This document shows positions 48,431 through 57,229 of a stretch of 64,000 nucleotides of DNA, one piece after another (position 1 is the first letter of the stretch; each line of letters opens with the position of its first letter). The position numbers and the translations under genes were made by a program. The stretch lies in the NCBI GenBank assembly GCA_026192395.1, contig WACF01000002.1, positions 62,001-126,000 on the forward strand, read 5' to 3'. The notes under the pieces are model-generated. The model saw only the letters and a list, made by a program, of their open reading frames with translations. It did not search any database and had not been told where the DNA came from. Origin of the DNA: Proteobacteria bacterium 005FR1. Its GTDB lineage: Bacteria; Pseudomonadota; Gammaproteobacteria; Pseudomonadales; Cellvibrionaceae.

Positions 48431-49432
48431 TTACCTGGAGGTCCTGAGCATTGCGTCGGCAGTATCCAGCATGCGGTTGGAAAAGCCCCACTCATTGTCA
48501 TACCACGCCATCACCTTTACCAGCTTGCCCCTCACACGAGTTAGGGAAAGGTCGGCGATTGAGGATGCCGGGTTGTGATTGAAATCGATACTCACCAATG
48601 GCAGCTGGTTTATCTGCAGTACTCCATGCATTCCCAAAGCTGCTTTTTCAATCAACTGGTTGACTTCCTCAGCACTTGTCCTGCGGCTGGCTTCGAACGT
48701 CAAGTCCAGCAGAGAGACGTTGATCAGTGGCACCCGAACGGCCAGTCCATCCAATCTGCCTTCGAGCTCAGGCAGGACCAGCGCCACGGCTGCGGCCGCC
48801 CCGGTTTTGGTCGGGATCAGGGACTGCGTTGCAGAGCGGGCCCGCATGACATCGCTGTGGGACACGTCGGACAGGCGTTGGTCATTGGTGTAGGCGTGCA
48901 CCGTATTTGCGAGCCCTGTTTCGATGCCAATACCCTCGTGCAGCACCTTGGCCAGAGGTGCTAGACAGTTAGTGGTGCAAGAGGCATTGGAGACAATCTT
49001 CTGGGAACCGTCCAGTACAGAATCGTTTACCCCGAACACAACGGTCGCGTCCACGTCGGTGGCCGGTGCGGATATCAGCACCCGTTCGGCGCCGGCAGTC
49101 AGATGACCGCTGGCGCTGGCTCGGTCGGTGAACACACCGGTGCATTCCAACACGAGATCGATTTCCAGTTGGCGCCAGGGCAGGGCGTGGAGGTCTCGCG
49201 TCTGGCTACATACCACGGTTTTGTCGGCGACCCGGATGATGTTGCCGTCCAGGCTGACATGCTGGTCCAGAGTGCCATGCACACTGTCATATTTCAGCAG
49301 ATGGGCGTTCATCGCCGGGTCACCCAGATCATTGATGGCGACGATCTCGTGCGCAGTGCTGGCCTGCTCAAGCCATGCGCGAAAGATGTTGCGGCCGATG
49401 CGCCCGAACCCGTTTATTGCGATGCGCGCCAT
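48431..49432 (-). CDS. gap: Glyceraldehyde-3-phosphate dehydrogenase
   Basis: The 333-residue enzyme oxidises glyceraldehyde 3-P to 1,3-bisphosphoglycerate with NAD(P). The Rossmann start [15 protein letters not shown], the active-site cysteine in [27 protein letters not shown] and [12 protein letters not shown] are intact. It lies downstream of hexR on the same strand with a HexR-type box 22 bases before its ATG, so it is probably the HexR-controlled copy used when hexoses are burned through the Entner-Doudoroff route. Confidence 0.96.
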   Translation of the reverse strand: MARIAINGFGRIGRNIFRAWLEQASTAHEIVAINDLGDPAMNAHLLKYDSVHGTLDQHVSLDGNIIRVADKTVVCSQTRDLHALPWRQLEIDLVLECTGVFTDRASASGHLTAGAERVLISAPATDVDATVVFGVNDSVLDGSQKIVSNASCTTNCLAPLAKVLHEGIGIETGLANTVHAYTNDQRLSDVSHSDVMRARSATQSLIPTKTGAAAAVALVLPELEGRLDGLAVRVPLINVSLLDLTFEASRRTSAEEVNQLIEKAALGMHGVLQINQLPLVSIDFNHNPASSIADLSLTRVRGKLVKVMAWYDNEWGFSNRMLDTADAMLRTSR

Positions 49433-49453
49433 GAAAGCGGTCCCTTGTTATTA

Positions 49454-49468
49454 TGTAATTAAGCTACA
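49454..49468. promoter_or_regulatory. HexR operator before gap
   Basis: TGTAATTAAGCTACA is a near-palindrome that matches the HexR site described for gammaproteobacteria (TGTAATTAAATTACA) at 13 of 15 bases. It lies in the 93-base hexR-gap gap, just upstream of gap. Confidence 0.72.
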
Positions 49469-49525
49469 TAGTAACCGAATATGGACCATTTATGAAAGAA
49501 AATTACATCTGGCTAGTGGAATCTG

Positions 49526-50377
49526 TCAGCCATCGCAGCGGGTGGCCTGCAGATTCCGTTTGATAGCCCGAATGTTGGTTTCAACTTTGTCGCCCAATGC
49601 GAGGGCCAGGGTGGTGGCGAGTATATCGATCGTTGCGAGATGGATGATGCGTGATGTCATGGGGGTATAAAGGTCGGTGTCTTCCAGAGCCACTACGTTC
49701 AGGACTTCCATGCAGTGCCTCGCCAGTGGCGAGTCCGGCTGAGTCAGGCCAATGGTGCGTGCGCCCCGTTCACTGGCCAGTGCCGCGCTGGCAATTATCT
49801 CCCTGGTGCGTCCGGTATAACTGATAAAAATGGCCGCGTCGTCTGGCCCTAACATCGAGCACATCATGCGCTGATTGACGTAATCAGTCTGCGCCACCAC
49901 CGGTATGCCAAAGCGGAAAAACTTGTGCTGCGCGTCCAATGCGACGGGACCGGAGGCCCCGCTGCCGAAAAAGTAGATACTGCGGCTGCTGGCCAGCAAT
50001 GCCGTGGCGGATTCAATCGACCCTGGCGAAATGGACTGCTCCATGCTGCGAATGCTCGTTTCTATGGAGGACAGTATCTTGTTAATGATCGTGCGGGTGT
50101 CGTCGGTGGCTTCCATGTTCTCCACATATAGACGTCCCCCGCTGGAGAGTTCCTGAGCAAGCCTCAGCTTGAAGTCGGTGTAGCCCTCGCACCCCAATTT
50201 ATGGCAAAGGCGGCTGACCGTCGGTTCACTGACGCCGGCAAGGTCGGCCAGGCGTGCTATTGAGTAGTGAATCACCGCAGAGGGTTGGCTCACGATTACG
50301 CTCGCCACTTTCTGGTCTGACTTGCTGAGCTTTGGTGCTCCTTCCGTCAGCGCTTCCAGCAGTGTTTGTGCAGCCAT
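49526..50377 (-). CDS. hexR: Transcriptional regulator HexR (RpiR family)
   Basis: The 283-residue regulator has an N-terminal RpiR helix-turn-helix (KLSKSDQKVASVIV, SIARLADLAGVSEPTVSRLCHKLGCEGYTDFKLRLAQ) and a C-terminal SIS sugar-phosphate domain (SIYFFGSGASGPVALDAQHKF, AIFISYTGRTREI). HexR in relatives responds to KDPG and controls Entner-Doudoroff and central carbon genes, either repressing or activating. ATG 50377 is chosen over TTG 50383. It is followed by gap and is divergent from the sugar symporter. Confidence 0.92.
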   Translation of the reverse strand: MAAQTLLEALTEGAPKLSKSDQKVASVIVSQPSAVIHYSIARLADLAGVSEPTVSRLCHKLGCEGYTDFKLRLAQELSSGGRLYVENMEATDDTRTIINKILSSIETSIRSMEQSISPGSIESATALLASSRSIYFFGSGASGPVALDAQHKFFRFGIPVVAQTDYVNQRMMCSMLGPDDAAIFISYTGRTREIIASAALASERGARTIGLTQPDSPLARHCMEVLNVVALEDTDLYTPMTSRIIHLATIDILATTLALALGDKVETNIRAIKRNLQATRCDG

Positions 50378-50422
50378 AGCCAACTCTCGGTGAATAGTGT
50401 GGATAACAGGTAATCGCGTGAT

Positions 50423-50435
50423 TTTATGTCATAAA
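50423..50435. promoter_or_regulatory. 13-bp palindrome in the hexR-symporter gap
   Basis: TTTATG-T-CATAAA is a perfect dyad, 46 bases before the hexR ATG. It could be an operator for hexR or the symporter; it does not match the HexR consensus. Confidence 0.4.
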
Positions 50436-50463
50436 TGAGGCTTTTGCTCGGGCTGTCCGGACA

Positions 50464-50493
50464 TCCCGCTTTGCCTGGGTGAAAGTGGGACGA
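50464..50493 (+). promoter_or_regulatory. Shared locus motif, copy A (symporter)
   Basis: TCCCGCTTT (50464-50472) and AAAGTGGGA (50482-50490) form a 9-bp inverted repeat with one mismatch and a 9-base spacer, followed by CGA. AAAGTGGGACGA recurs upstream of the TonB receptor (52411) and the GH3 gene (60624). It lies 135 bases before the symporter ATG. It may be the operator of an unknown sugar regulator. Confidence 0.55.
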
Positions 50494-50628
50494 ACCATTT
50501 TGCCTCGCCAATCGAAGGTGGGAAGACCAGAAGCGCCCACTGGTGAAACACTCGCCAGAATGGGTTTGAGCTGCCTGTGCGAACGACCCGCAAATCTGCA
50601 CAAAGAATAATGTAATAAGGAAGTCAGA

Positions 50629-52269
50629 ATGGCTCTCTCGTCCCTCGATATCGCGGCTTTCGTCCTGTATTGCGTATTGCTCATCGCTATAGCGTGGTGG
50701 GTCTCCCGTGAAAAACCGGGCCACCAGAAAGGCAGCGAAGATTATTTTCTAGCCAGCAAGGCGCTGCCCTGGTGGGCTATCGGCGCCTCGCTGATTGCCG
50801 CAAACATTTCGGCAGAACAGATTATTGGCATGTCGGGCTCCGGCTATGTCGTCGGACTGGCCATCGCTTCCTACGAGTGGATGGCCGCAATTACCTTGCT
50901 GGTCGTAGGCAAATTCTTCCTGCCGATCTATCTGAAAAAGGGCATTTACACGATGCCCCAATTCCTGGAACAGCGGTATGACCACCGCGTACGCACTACC
51001 ATGGCCGTGTTCTGGTTGGGTGTATATACATTGGTCAATCTCACAGCAGTATTGTATCTGGGTGCTCTGGCGATTGAGACGCTGACCGGGGTGGATATGC
51101 TCTACGGCCTCCTTTTTCTGGCCGTATTCTCGATGAGCTATTCTCTTTACGGCGGCCTGAAAGCCATCGCGCTAACCGACATCATTCAGGTAGTCCTGCT
51201 GGTGCTCGGCGGCTTGATGGTCACCTATCTGGCGTTGAATCAAATTTCGGGCGGTGCTGGTGCGTTACACGGGTTTTCCATGCTGCTGAGCGAGATGCCG
51301 GCCAGGTTTGACATGATTCTTGACCCGTCGAGCCCTCATTACGACGATCTCCCGGGCATCTCGGTGCTTGTCGGCGGGCTATGGATCATGAACTTATCGT
51401 ACTGGGGCTTCAATCAATACATCACCCAGCGAGCACTGGCGGCCAAGAATCTCGTGGAAGCCCAGAAAGGTATCGCTTTTGCGGCCTATCTGAAGCTGCT
51501 GATGCCGCTGATCGTGGTGCTGCCAGGTATTGCGGCGGCAATGCTGGCGCCTGGCCTCGATCGACCTGACCAGGCGTATCCGGAAATGATGAAGCTAGTC
51601 CCGCAGGGCCTGCTGGGGATTACCTTTGCCGCTCTGGTCGCGGCCATTTCATCGTCACTCGGGTCGATGTCCAACAGTGTCTCGACTATTTTTACGATGG
51701 ATATCTACCGGCAATTGATAAATACCAATGCCAGTGAGCGCAGAACGCTTTGGGTGGGACGCCTGGCTGCGTTGAGCGCGATGATCATCGCTTTGACCGT
51801 TGCTCAGCCCTTACTGGGGGAGCTCGACCAGGCGTTTCAGTACATCCAGGAGTTCACCGGCTTCTTTACGCCAGGTATCGTCGCAATATTCCTGCTCGGT
51901 TTTTTCTGGAAAAAGGCCACTGCAAGCTCTGCTCTGGTAGCGGCAATCGCCTCTGTGGTGCTCTCGATTGCATTCAAGCTGCTGTGGCCTGCGCTGCCTT
52001 TCATGGATCGCGTGGGACTGGTATTCGTACTGTGTTGCGTTCTCGCTGTAGTGGTTACCCTTGGGTCCCTCGCCATTTCCGGAACGGGAGGCTTGCGGCA
52101 GGCCGCCCCAGCCGACGGATCGGGTCACAGCTATCTGTTCAACGGGGCTGGTGACCAGTCGAAGGCAATCGATCTCGAGGGTATCGAGTTCTCGACTACA
52201 GGCAGCTTCAATATGCTTGCTATCGGCGTCTGCCTGATCACTGCCGCCTTGTACGTGATCTGGTGGTAG
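50629..52269 (+). CDS. Sodium:solute symporter, SglT-like sugar transporter
   Basis: The 546-residue inner-membrane protein belongs to the SSS family (about 14 transmembrane helices). Marks include EDYFLASKALPWWAIGASLIAANISAEQIIGMSGSGY, NLSYWGFNQYITQRALAAKNLVEAQKGI and AALVAAISSSLGSMSNSVSTIFTMDIY, typical of sodium/glucose or galactose carriers. Position before a glucan receptor and glucosidase suggests that it brings glucose released in the periplasm into the cytoplasm. AAGGAAG at 50617 is the ribosome site. Confidence 0.9.
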   Translation: MALSSLDIAAFVLYCVLLIAIAWWVSREKPGHQKGSEDYFLASKALPWWAIGASLIAANISAEQIIGMSGSGYVVGLAIASYEWMAAITLLVVGKFFLPIYLKKGIYTMPQFLEQRYDHRVRTTMAVFWLGVYTLVNLTAVLYLGALAIETLTGVDMLYGLLFLAVFSMSYSLYGGLKAIALTDIIQVVLLVLGGLMVTYLALNQISGGAGALHGFSMLLSEMPARFDMILDPSSPHYDDLPGISVLVGGLWIMNLSYWGFNQYITQRALAAKNLVEAQKGIAFAAYLKLLMPLIVVLPGIAAAMLAPGLDRPDQAYPEMMKLVPQGLLGITFAALVAAISSSLGSMSNSVSTIFTMDIYRQLINTNASERRTLWVGRLAALSAMIIALTVAQPLLGELDQAFQYIQEFTGFFTPGIVAIFLLGFFWKKATASSALVAAIASVVLSIAFKLLWPALPFMDRVGLVFVLCCVLAVVVTLGSLAISGTGGLRQAAPADGSGHSYLFNGAGDQSKAIDLEGIEFSTTGSFNMLAIGVCLITAALYVIWW

Positions 52270-52642
52270 TCCGGGTGGTGCGCAATGTGACGTGCGGCTC
52301 CGGTACAGGTCGTCTCCCGTGGTATTGCTCCATGTGTCTGAAAAAACTCGGATTTATGATTCCCGGTTTCGAAAACCGAAAGTGATACCGCCCACGTTGC
52401 ACTGGATTGCAAAGGTGGGACGACCCCGAACACTGTTAGTGAAAATCTGAAAACGTGAGAGAAGGGTGGCGTTTCGGGAATTGCTTGGCCGGCGGTGCGG
52501 ATCTGGACGGGTCCGGGCAGTTCCGGCGAGATTGCCCTGGCGCAGGTAGGCGCCTGGGTCTTACTTCGCGGGCGAAGCTCTTCACCTGAGAGGGCGCTGG
52601 CTCCGTAGTGCTAATAACTTCATTAAAAAAGGCATGTTAACC
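52270..52642 (+). other. 373-base leader/promoter region of the TonB receptor gene
   Basis: The gap holds no credible ORF. It contains copy B of the shared motif (52391-52424) and a ribosome-binding AAAAAAGG (52625-52632) before ATG 52643. No promoter boxes stand out and no RNA fold was recognised. The long distance from motif to start implies a leader of up to about 200 bases. Confidence 0.5.
52391..52424 (+). promoter_or_regulatory. Shared locus motif, copy B (TonB receptor)
   Basis: CCCACGTTGCA (52391-52401) and TGCAAAGGTGGG (52408-52419) form an imperfect inverted repeat with one extra base; the right arm runs into GTGGGACGAC (52415-52424), the same block as at 50486 and 60627. It is 218 bases before the receptor ATG. 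Confidence 0.55.
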
Positions 52643-55585
52643 ATGAATAAACTCCCTGGCTTCAAGAAGAAACTTATGGCAACCGCCATCGGATCCTGCT
52701 TTCTGCCGGGCTTCGGCGCGAATGTGTTCGCTCAAGAAAATGAGCCGTTGCTTGAAGAGATCGTTGTCACGGGGATTCGTGGAAGTTTGCAGCGCTCCAT
52801 GGACATGAAGCGCGACGCACAGGGTGTCGTCGACGCGATTTCTGCTGAGGACATTGGCAAATTCCCGGACACCAACCTCGCCGAATCGCTGCAGCGAATT
52901 ACCGGTGTCTCGATCGACCGGGTCAACGGTGAGGGCAGTCGGGTGACAGTTCGTGGCTTTGGCCCGGATTTCAACCTGATCACCCTAAACGGCCGACAGA
53001 TGCCCACCTCGTCCATCAATGACACTAGCGCGGCTTCATCGAGGTCCTTCGACTTCGCGAACCTCGCCTCGGAGAGTGTCCGCGCTGTGCAGGTTTATAA
53101 AACCGCCCGCGCGAGCATACCGACCGGGGGCATCGGCTCCACCATCAACATTCAGACCATTCGGCCATTCAACAATCCCGATCTCATCGCCACTCTGGGC
53201 GTGAAAGGGGTTATCGACGAGTCCACTGAAGAAGGCTCCGACATCACTCCGGAGATCTCCGGTATCTACAGCAATACCTTCGCCGACGACACCTTTGGTG
53301 TGGCGATTTCGGGTAGCTATCAGGAGCGCGAGAGTGGCAGTCGGGTAGCTACCACTGGTGCCGGCTGGCGCACCTTTACCGGCGAGACCGACCAGGATTG
53401 GGGTGCGGGCACCGCCGACTGGGGCGGTATTCCCGACACTGGACACGTGAATCGCCCCGGTCCCGGAGACATCTATTCCGTTCCCCAGCAGCTTGCCTAC
53501 AGCTTCAATGAGATACAGCGCACCCGTACCAACGGGCAACTGACGCTGCAGTACAAGCCGGTGGAGCGCGTGACGTCCACACTCGATTACGTTTACTCCG
53601 AACTCGAGACGGCTCAGCAGTATCGGGACATGTCTGCCTGGTTCAACTTCGGTCCCTCTACCGGTGTTTGGACGGATGGTCCGGTTTCATCGCCGCTGAT
53701 CTACTCCGAGCAGACTCCGTGGCTGGCCGACCTGGCGATGGGTGGTGGGGATTTCGAGCGCGTCAACGAGAACAAGTCGCTGGGCTTCAACATCGTCTGG
53801 GAAGCGAGCGACCGGCTGGAGGTGGAGTTTGATGCTCACTCCTCGTCGGCTGAATCGCGGCCGGACAGCCCCTACGGCAGCCACAATGCTTTCGGCACAG
53901 CCGTCTGGCTACGGCAAGAAAGCACGGCTAACTTCGGTCAGGATCTTCCGGTACTGTCGATCGCGCTGCCTGCGGGTGTGACGGGCATTGACCCGGCAGA
54001 CATCCGTGTGACCGGTAGTTCATTCCGCAACAGTCTGATGGTGACCGACATCGATCAATACCAGCTCAACGGTACCTTCAGGTTCGATGAAAGTCGCAGC
54101 ATCAACTTCGGTGTTGCTACAACGGAAGTGGAGAACCGGTCGGCCTTCACCAACGTCCAGCGTGACGACTGGGGTGGCGTCGGCGACGCGGGAGATTTGG
54201 ACCCGTCCACGTTTACCCGCCAGACAGTGGCGGACCACTTCAACGCTTCAGGAAGCGACAACCCCAATTTTTGGAATGAGTTCTACAGCTTCGACTTCGA
54301 CACGCTGGTCGCGCGGGCGGCGGCGCTTTATGCTCAGCCCGGAGCGGGGGATTGCGGCACCAACTTCTGTCCCTCGACCAACTATGCAAACCAGACGGAC
54401 CGACGCACGGAAGAAGACTCGTTCAGTGCTTATGCCCAGTTCAACATGGAGACCTTTGTGGGGGACATGCTGCTGGATATCGCCGCGGGAGTACGCTACG
54501 AGCAGACCGACGTCGTATCACGCGCGGCAGTGCCCACCTACAGTGGAGTAGCGTGGGTGGCGGCGAATGAGTTCACGCTGCTCACGACAGGTGAGCAGGA
54601 CTTTACCGAACTCGAAGGTGACTACAGCCGCGTATTGCCGAGCCTTGATCTCGCTCTTGAGCTCACGGATTCCATGATTATCCGGGCCTCGGCCAGCAAG
54701 ACATTGACTCGTCCGAGCTATGCTGACATTCAAGGTGGTACCACAGTCAGTCAGTTGGCAAGGATCGACGGGGGTGAGGGCGCTCGCGGCAACCCGGATC
54801 TGGAGCCCTTCGAATCCACCAACTTCGATCTTTCATACGAGTGGTATTACGGCGATGCCAGCTACGCCTCCGTGGGCTGGTTCTCCAAGGACGTGAAGAA
54901 CTTCATCGGAAACTCAATTGTTCAGGAAGAGCTATTTAATCTGGCGCATCCGGCTGATGGTCCTCGCTACGAAGAGGCGCGGGCCGCCGTCGGCAATGAT
55001 GTGGAGGCGATTCGCCAATACATCATCGCCAACTTCCCCGAGACGGTCGATGGCAACACCATCTTTGGGGTGCCAGGCGAAGACAATCCACTGGTCTTTG
55101 ATGTGGTGATTCCGGTCAACGAGAAGGAGGCAAAAATTGACGGTTGGGAGCTCGCCCTTCAACATGCCTTCGGCGAAAGTGGCTTCGGCTTTATCGTCAA
55201 CGCTACGCTGGTGGACGGCGACATCGACTACGATGATGACAGCCTCGGTGAGCAGTTTGCGCTTTACGGTCTGAGTGACTCGGCTAATCTGGTGGGCTTC
55301 TACGACAAGAATGGAATCCAGGTTCGTATCGCCTATAACTGGCGGGACAAGTTCCTCGTGTCCAACTTCCATGGCACCGGTGTTGCCAACCCGATCTACA
55401 CTGAGGAGTACGGGCAATGGGATGCGAATGCCAGTTATCAATACAATGACAGTCTGAGTTTTTTCGTGGAGGCCATCAACTTCACGGATGAGCAGGCGCG
55501 GCAGCATGGCCGAGCATCAGAGCAGGTACTCAACCTCATTGAACTCGGAGAGCGCTACAATATCGGCCTTCGCTACACCTTCTAA
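52643..55585 (+). CDS. TonB-dependent outer-membrane receptor (carbohydrate type)
   Basis: The 980-residue precursor has a signal peptide (KLMATAIGSCFLPGFGANVFA, cut before QENE), a TonB box near EEIVVTGIRGSL and a plug domain (IGKFPDTNLAESLQRITGVSIDRVNGEGSRVTVRGFGPDFNLITLNGRQMP). The 22-strand barrel ends GERYNIGLRYTF with a C-terminal phenylalanine. The plug sequence matches the TIGR01782 group, common in Xanthomonas, Caulobacter and marine gammaproteobacteria for oligosaccharide uptake. Context suggests beta-glucan oligomers. ATG 52643 is preferred to ATG 52634 by ribosome-site spacing. Confidence 0.93.
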   Translation: MNKLPGFKKKLMATAIGSCFLPGFGANVFAQENEPLLEEIVVTGIRGSLQRSMDMKRDAQGVVDAISAEDIGKFPDTNLAESLQRITGVSIDRVNGEGSRVTVRGFGPDFNLITLNGRQMPTSSINDTSAASSRSFDFANLASESVRAVQVYKTARASIPTGGIGSTINIQTIRPFNNPDLIATLGVKGVIDESTEEGSDITPEISGIYSNTFADDTFGVAISGSYQERESGSRVATTGAGWRTFTGETDQDWGAGTADWGGIPDTGHVNRPGPGDIYSVPQQLAYSFNEIQRTRTNGQLTLQYKPVERVTSTLDYVYSELETAQQYRDMSAWFNFGPSTGVWTDGPVSSPLIYSEQTPWLADLAMGGGDFERVNENKSLGFNIVWEASDRLEVEFDAHSSSAESRPDSPYGSHNAFGTAVWLRQESTANFGQDLPVLSIALPAGVTGIDPADIRVTGSSFRNSLMVTDIDQYQLNGTFRFDESRSINFGVATTEVENRSAFTNVQRDDWGGVGDAGDLDPSTFTRQTVADHFNASGSDNPNFWNEFYSFDFDTLVARAAALYAQPGAGDCGTNFCPSTNYANQTDRRTEEDSFSAYAQFNMETFVGDMLLDIAAGVRYEQTDVVSRAAVPTYSGVAWVAANEFTLLTTGEQDFTELEGDYSRVLPSLDLALELTDSMIIRASASKTLTRPSYADIQGGTTVSQLARIDGGEGARGNPDLEPFESTNFDLSYEWYYGDASYASVGWFSKDVKNFIGNSIVQEELFNLAHPADGPRYEEARAAVGNDVEAIRQYIIANFPETVDGNTIFGVPGEDNPLVFDVVIPVNEKEAKIDGWELALQHAFGESGFGFIVNATLVDGDIDYDDDSLGEQFALYGLSDSANLVGFYDKNGIQVRIAYNWRDKFLVSNFHGTGVANPIYTEEYGQWDANASYQYNDSLSFFVEAINFTDEQARQHGRASEQVLNLIELGERYNIGLRYTF

Positions 55586-55592
55586 ACAGCGT

Positions 55593-55613
55593 CCGGGGGC
55601 ACGCCCCCGGTTT
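55593..55613 (+). terminator. GC-rich hairpin between the TonB receptor and first halogenase genes
   Basis: CCGGGGGC (55593-55600), a two-base AC turn and GCCCCCGG (55603-55610), then TTT. It sits 8 bases after the receptor stop and ends 5 bases before the next ATG, hiding the only purine-rich sequence that could bind the ribosome. It may attenuate transcription or limit translation of the downstream genes compared with the receptor. Confidence 0.65.
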
Positions 55614-55617
55614 ACCG

Positions 55618-57180
55618 ATGAATAACACCGTAAAACGGATCATTGTTGTTGGTGGCGGGTCGGCCGGCTGGCTAACAGCCGGCCTTCTTGCCGCTGAACA
55701 CCTGAGTGCTGATCAGACCGGTATCGAGGTGATACTGATCGAATCGCCGGATGTGACTCCCATCGGCGTGGGTGAGGGTACCTGGCCTTCCATGCGCAGC
55801 ACCTTGCATGCGATGGGCATCTCGGAGACCGACTTCATTCGCGAGTGCGAGGCCAGCTTCAAGCAGGGCACGCTCTTCTCGAATTGGACGACGGGCGAGT
55901 TCGACCGTTACTATCATCCGTTTTCGCTCCCGCAGGGGTATCAGGACACCAACCTGGCGTTTGCCTGGCAGGACGTCCGCGACAAGGTAAGTTTTGCCGA
56001 TGCCGTTTCCCCGCAAAGTCAGGTGTGCGCACGTGGACTGGCGCCAAAGCAGATAACAACCCCCGAGTTTGCGTTTAATCTCAACTATGGATACCACTTA
56101 GACGCTGGCAAATTCGCCGGCTTTCTTCAGCGCCATTGCGTCGAGAAACTCGGCGTGCGCCATATACGGGACCACGTAGTTGAAGTCAACGAGGATTCGC
56201 ATGGTTACATCTCTTCGCTGAGCACCGAGGCGAATGGCCCCTTAGCGGGCGATCTCTTCATCGATTGCACGGGTTTTTCCTCGCTCTTGCTCGGCCGGCA
56301 CTATGGAGTCCCTTTCATTAGTCAGCGACATGTTCTTTTCAACGATAGCGCGCTGGCAGTGCAGGTCCCCTACCCGGAGGCGGACAGCCCCATTGCCTCC
56401 TGTACCCTTTCCACAGCGCAAACGGCCGGGTGGATCTGGGATATCGGCCTACCTTCCCGCCGGGGTGTGGGACACGTCTACTCCAGTGACCATTGCAGCG
56501 ACGAGCACGCCGAGGCTCAGCTGCGTGCCTACATCGAGCCCGCCCTGGGACGCGAAACCACAGAAAAGCTTGTGCTTCGAAAAATCGCCATCAACCCGGG
56601 CTATCGGGAGCGTTTCTGGCACAGGAACTGTGTGGCCATCGGTCTGTCGGCCGGCTTCCTCGAACCGCTGGAAGCGTCGGCCCTGGTGCTTGTGGAACTG
56701 TCGGCGAAAATGGTCAGCGATCAGCTGCCGGCCAATCGAGAGGCAATGGCGGTTGTTGCCGGGCGCTTCAACCGCAAATTCAAGCACCACTGGGAACGGA
56801 TTATAGACTTTCTCAAACTGCACTATATTCTTACTCAGAGAAGAGATTCGGCTTACTGGCGTGACAACTGCTCCGCGGCTTCGATACCCGAAAGCCTGCA
56901 GGAACTGACCAGTATCTGGCGCTACCAGGGTCCATGGCACTACGATGCAACTCTCGCTGATGAGATGTTTCCTCCGGCCAGCCTTCAGTATGTCGCCTAC
57001 GGCATGGGCCTGAAGACCGAGCCGCAACAGAGCCACGCGCGCTCGAGAGCGCGGACCCGGGCGCAAGCCGGCAAGCTGTTTCAGGAAAACGCAGCGCGTA
57101 CCAGACAACTGCTGTCGATGCTGCCCACGAACCGTGAACTTATTTCAAAAATAAAACGGCACGGTTTAGCAACTATCTAA
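55618..57180 (+). CDS. Flavin-dependent tryptophan-halogenase family protein (first copy)
   Basis: The 520-residue protein has the FAD-binding VVGGGSAGW (10-18), VGEGTWPSMRSTLHAMGI, the conserved lysine K82 in ASFKQGTLFSNW, DLFIDCTGFSSLLL and GLSAGFLEPLEASAL, all hallmarks of flavin-dependent halogenases. The halogenase signature WxWxIP reads W272-I-W-D-I-G277, with glycine for proline. No signal peptide is present, so it is cytoplasmic; a flavin reductase would have to come from elsewhere. Its role in a glucan locus is unknown. Members of this family beside TonB receptors are often annotated tryptophan 7-halogenase, which is not proven. Confidence 0.85.
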   Translation: MNNTVKRIIVVGGGSAGWLTAGLLAAEHLSADQTGIEVILIESPDVTPIGVGEGTWPSMRSTLHAMGISETDFIRECEASFKQGTLFSNWTTGEFDRYYHPFSLPQGYQDTNLAFAWQDVRDKVSFADAVSPQSQVCARGLAPKQITTPEFAFNLNYGYHLDAGKFAGFLQRHCVEKLGVRHIRDHVVEVNEDSHGYISSLSTEANGPLAGDLFIDCTGFSSLLLGRHYGVPFISQRHVLFNDSALAVQVPYPEADSPIASCTLSTAQTAGWIWDIGLPSRRGVGHVYSSDHCSDEHAEAQLRAYIEPALGRETTEKLVLRKIAINPGYRERFWHRNCVAIGLSAGFLEPLEASALVLVELSAKMVSDQLPANREAMAVVAGRFNRKFKHHWERIIDFLKLHYILTQRRDSAYWRDNCSAASIPESLQELTSIWRYQGPWHYDATLADEMFPPASLQYVAYGMGLKTEPQQSHARSRARTRAQAGKLFQENAARTRQLLSMLPTNRELISKIKRHGLATI

Positions 57181-57229
57181 GCTTCTGCACCTGTTTCGGT
57201 AAAGAAGGTGAGCCCGTTTCGGAGTTTCC

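Noticed and set aside
49480-49525. Second HexR site near AAATTACAT at 49499
   Set aside because: Only a half-site is present; the matching left half is missing.
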